Position numbers and translations under genes: made by a program. 6,081 nt of DNA from Terriglobus sp. (lineage in GTDB: Bacteria > Acidobacteriota > Terriglobia > Terriglobales > Acidobacteriaceae), in assembly GCA_023265355.1 (NCBI GenBank), contig JAHFTZ010000163.1, forward strand, positions 1 to 6,081, read 5' to 3'. The notes below the pieces were generated by a model that had not been told where the DNA came from, searched no databases, and was given only the letters and a program-made list of their open reading frames with translations. Numbering within the stretch: position 1 is the stretch's first letter; each line of letters opens with the position of its first letter. Below, piece after piece: positions 5,300 to 6,081 of the stretch.

Positions 5300-5818
5300 A
5301 TGATCGCTCCCGCGCGCCAGTTCACCTGGCCCGTCCCGGTTCCCGGGGAGGAAGATGCCCTGGCGCGCGGAGCCCTGTTTCTCAACGTTCAGCCCCGCGT
5401 TGGCGGCAGCTTTCTGGCCCTCTGCGCCCTCGGATTTTCGACGGGCTCGGTGGCAACCGGCGTCTTCGCCATGCCCGAGCCGGACGAACTCTGCGCCGTG
5501 GCAGGCGGCTACGCCTACCTCGTCGACACCCTGCAACCCGATCACGTAGAGCAGGTGCCCCTGCGTCCCGTAGTCCAGGTCCTGCCCGTACCCGAGAGCG
5601 ATGCGGTCGTCTTCGTCGGCTTCCACTCCATCTATGTGCGCGGCGCAGGCGACGTCCGCTGGCAGACCCCTCGCCTGAGCTGGGAGGGCATCACCCTCGG
5701 CCATGTGGAGAACCATATCCTCCACGGCATGGGTTGGGATATGAAGACGGACAAGGAGTTTCCCTTCACCGTGAACCTCCGTACACAGGCCTGCGAAGGC
5801 GGCGGCTTTCGAGGCTAA
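5300..5818 (+). CDS. Hypothetical protein downstream of thiL
   Basis: I do not recognise a characterised family. From ATG 5300 the product has 172 residues, acidic to neutral, with no signal peptide or membrane segment. It is rich in Val, Gly and Pro, in alternating patterns typical of beta strands (for example VVFVGFHSIYVRG at about 103-115). The C-terminal third, with WQTPRLSWEGITLG and a closing EGGGF, looks like a repeat-poor beta sheet protein that I associate with acidobacterial hypotheticals. Amino-acid composition favours this frame over the overlapping +1 frame, which is Arg-rich and typical of a shadow. The start is uncertain: TTG 5273 in the same frame adds nine residues and would leave a 20-base gap after thiL, and neither start has a ribosome binding site. 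It is probably cotranscribed with thiL. Its stop (TAA, 5816-5818) overlaps the stop of the convergent rsmD. Confidence 0.82.
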   Translation: MIAPARQFTWPVPVPGEEDALARGALFLNVQPRVGGSFLALCALGFSTGSVATGVFAMPEPDELCAVAGGYAYLVDTLQPDHVEQVPLRPVVQVLPVPESDAVVFVGFHSIYVRGAGDVRWQTPRLSWEGITLGHVENHILHGMGWDMKTDKEFPFTVNLRTQACEGGGFRG

Positions 5819-6081
5819 TCGACTAAAGCCGGGAGCTCGACCACCGGTTCCCCAATCGAGTAAAACGAGAGCGCCGCATCCCCCTGCAACAACGTCCGCG
5901 TCCGCGCCAGGCGTCCATACCGATCAGACAAAGGCTGTCTTCGCGTGTGCTCGGCGAGTACCAGCACATCCTCCGCCAGCGATGCCGCAAAGCCTTCGCT
6001 GCCCAGCGTCGAAAGCGTCCGGGTATATTCGTCCAGTTCGTCATAGGGCGGATCCAGAAAAAGTATGTCCAGCACATTGCC
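5815..6081 (-). CDS. rsmD: 16S rRNA (guanine(966)-N(2))-methyltransferase, C-terminal part
   Basis: RsmD methylates N2 of G966 in 16S rRNA, with S-adenosylmethionine as donor, during 30S assembly. Only the last 88 codons are in the window; the N-terminal cofactor-binding half and the start lie beyond the right edge. The fragment reads GNVLDILFLDPPYDE, with the DPPY catalytic motif IV of N-methyltransferases at fragment residues 10-13. It then continues with VLVLAEHT and a YG...LL...ALSFY ending, as in the RsmD C terminus. About 70 residues follow the motif in E. coli RsmD, and 75 follow here, so the C terminus is complete. The GTG at 6075 is internal and not a start. The gene is convergent with the hypothetical gene, sharing 4 bases. 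A different RsmD-like rRNA/DNA N-methyltransferase is possible but less likely. Confidence 0.92.
   Translation of the reverse strand, partial: GNVLDILFLDPPYDELDEYTRTLSTLGSEGFAASLAEDVLVLAEHTRRQPLSDRYGRLARTRTLLQGDAALSFYSIGEPVVELPALVD

Noticed and set aside
5203..5826. 207-residue plus-strand frame overlapping the hypothetical gene, containing ATG 5269
   Set aside because: Very Arg/Pro-rich, low-complexity product and overlap with the thiL end; the frame from 5273/5300 gives a normal protein-like composition.

Overview
The window looks like ordinary chromosomal DNA, about 60% GC by eye, from a soil acidobacterium of the Terriglobus/Granulicella/Edaphobacter type (Acidobacteriaceae). The basis is the N-terminal style of the M23 peptidase, the pair of Tat-exported glycoside hydrolases and the character of the small hypothetical protein. 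This placement is recognition from memory, not a database result. I see no IS element, prophage, CRISPR array, tRNA or rRNA.

Layout. Bases 1-4028 are a minus-strand block of three genes, transcribed M23 peptidase -> GH1 beta-glycosidase -> GH2 glycosidase. The M23 protein is a membrane-anchored cell-wall peptidase of the LytM type. The GH1 and GH2 genes are 14 bases apart, each has a good ribosome binding site, and each product starts with a twin-arginine signal. They almost certainly form one operon for degrading oligosaccharides outside the cytoplasm. The GH2 gene runs off the left edge of the window. Whether M23 shares their transcript is open: only 69 bases separate it from GH1 and no terminator is visible, but the functions are unrelated.

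Bases 4029-4259 are a 231-base divergent intergenic region between the M23 gene and thiL. It holds most of the unexplained structure: a perfect 16-base palindrome that resembles a LacI-family operator, a 7-bp stem-loop, a tandem 9-mer in the M23 leader, and a small hairpin just before the thiL start.

Bases 4260-5818 are plus-strand: thiL (thiamine-monophosphate kinase, last step of TPP synthesis), then a 172-residue protein of unknown function that may be cotranscribed. At the right edge, the C-terminal part of rsmD (16S rRNA m2G966 methyltransferase) lies on the minus strand and converges on the hypothetical gene with overlapping stop codons.

I did not find a clearly new multi-gene system here. 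The best leads are the operator-like palindrome, the repeat upstream of the GH1-GH2 operon, the GH1 enzyme with Met in place of the proline of the NEP motif, and the uncharacterised gene behind thiL.
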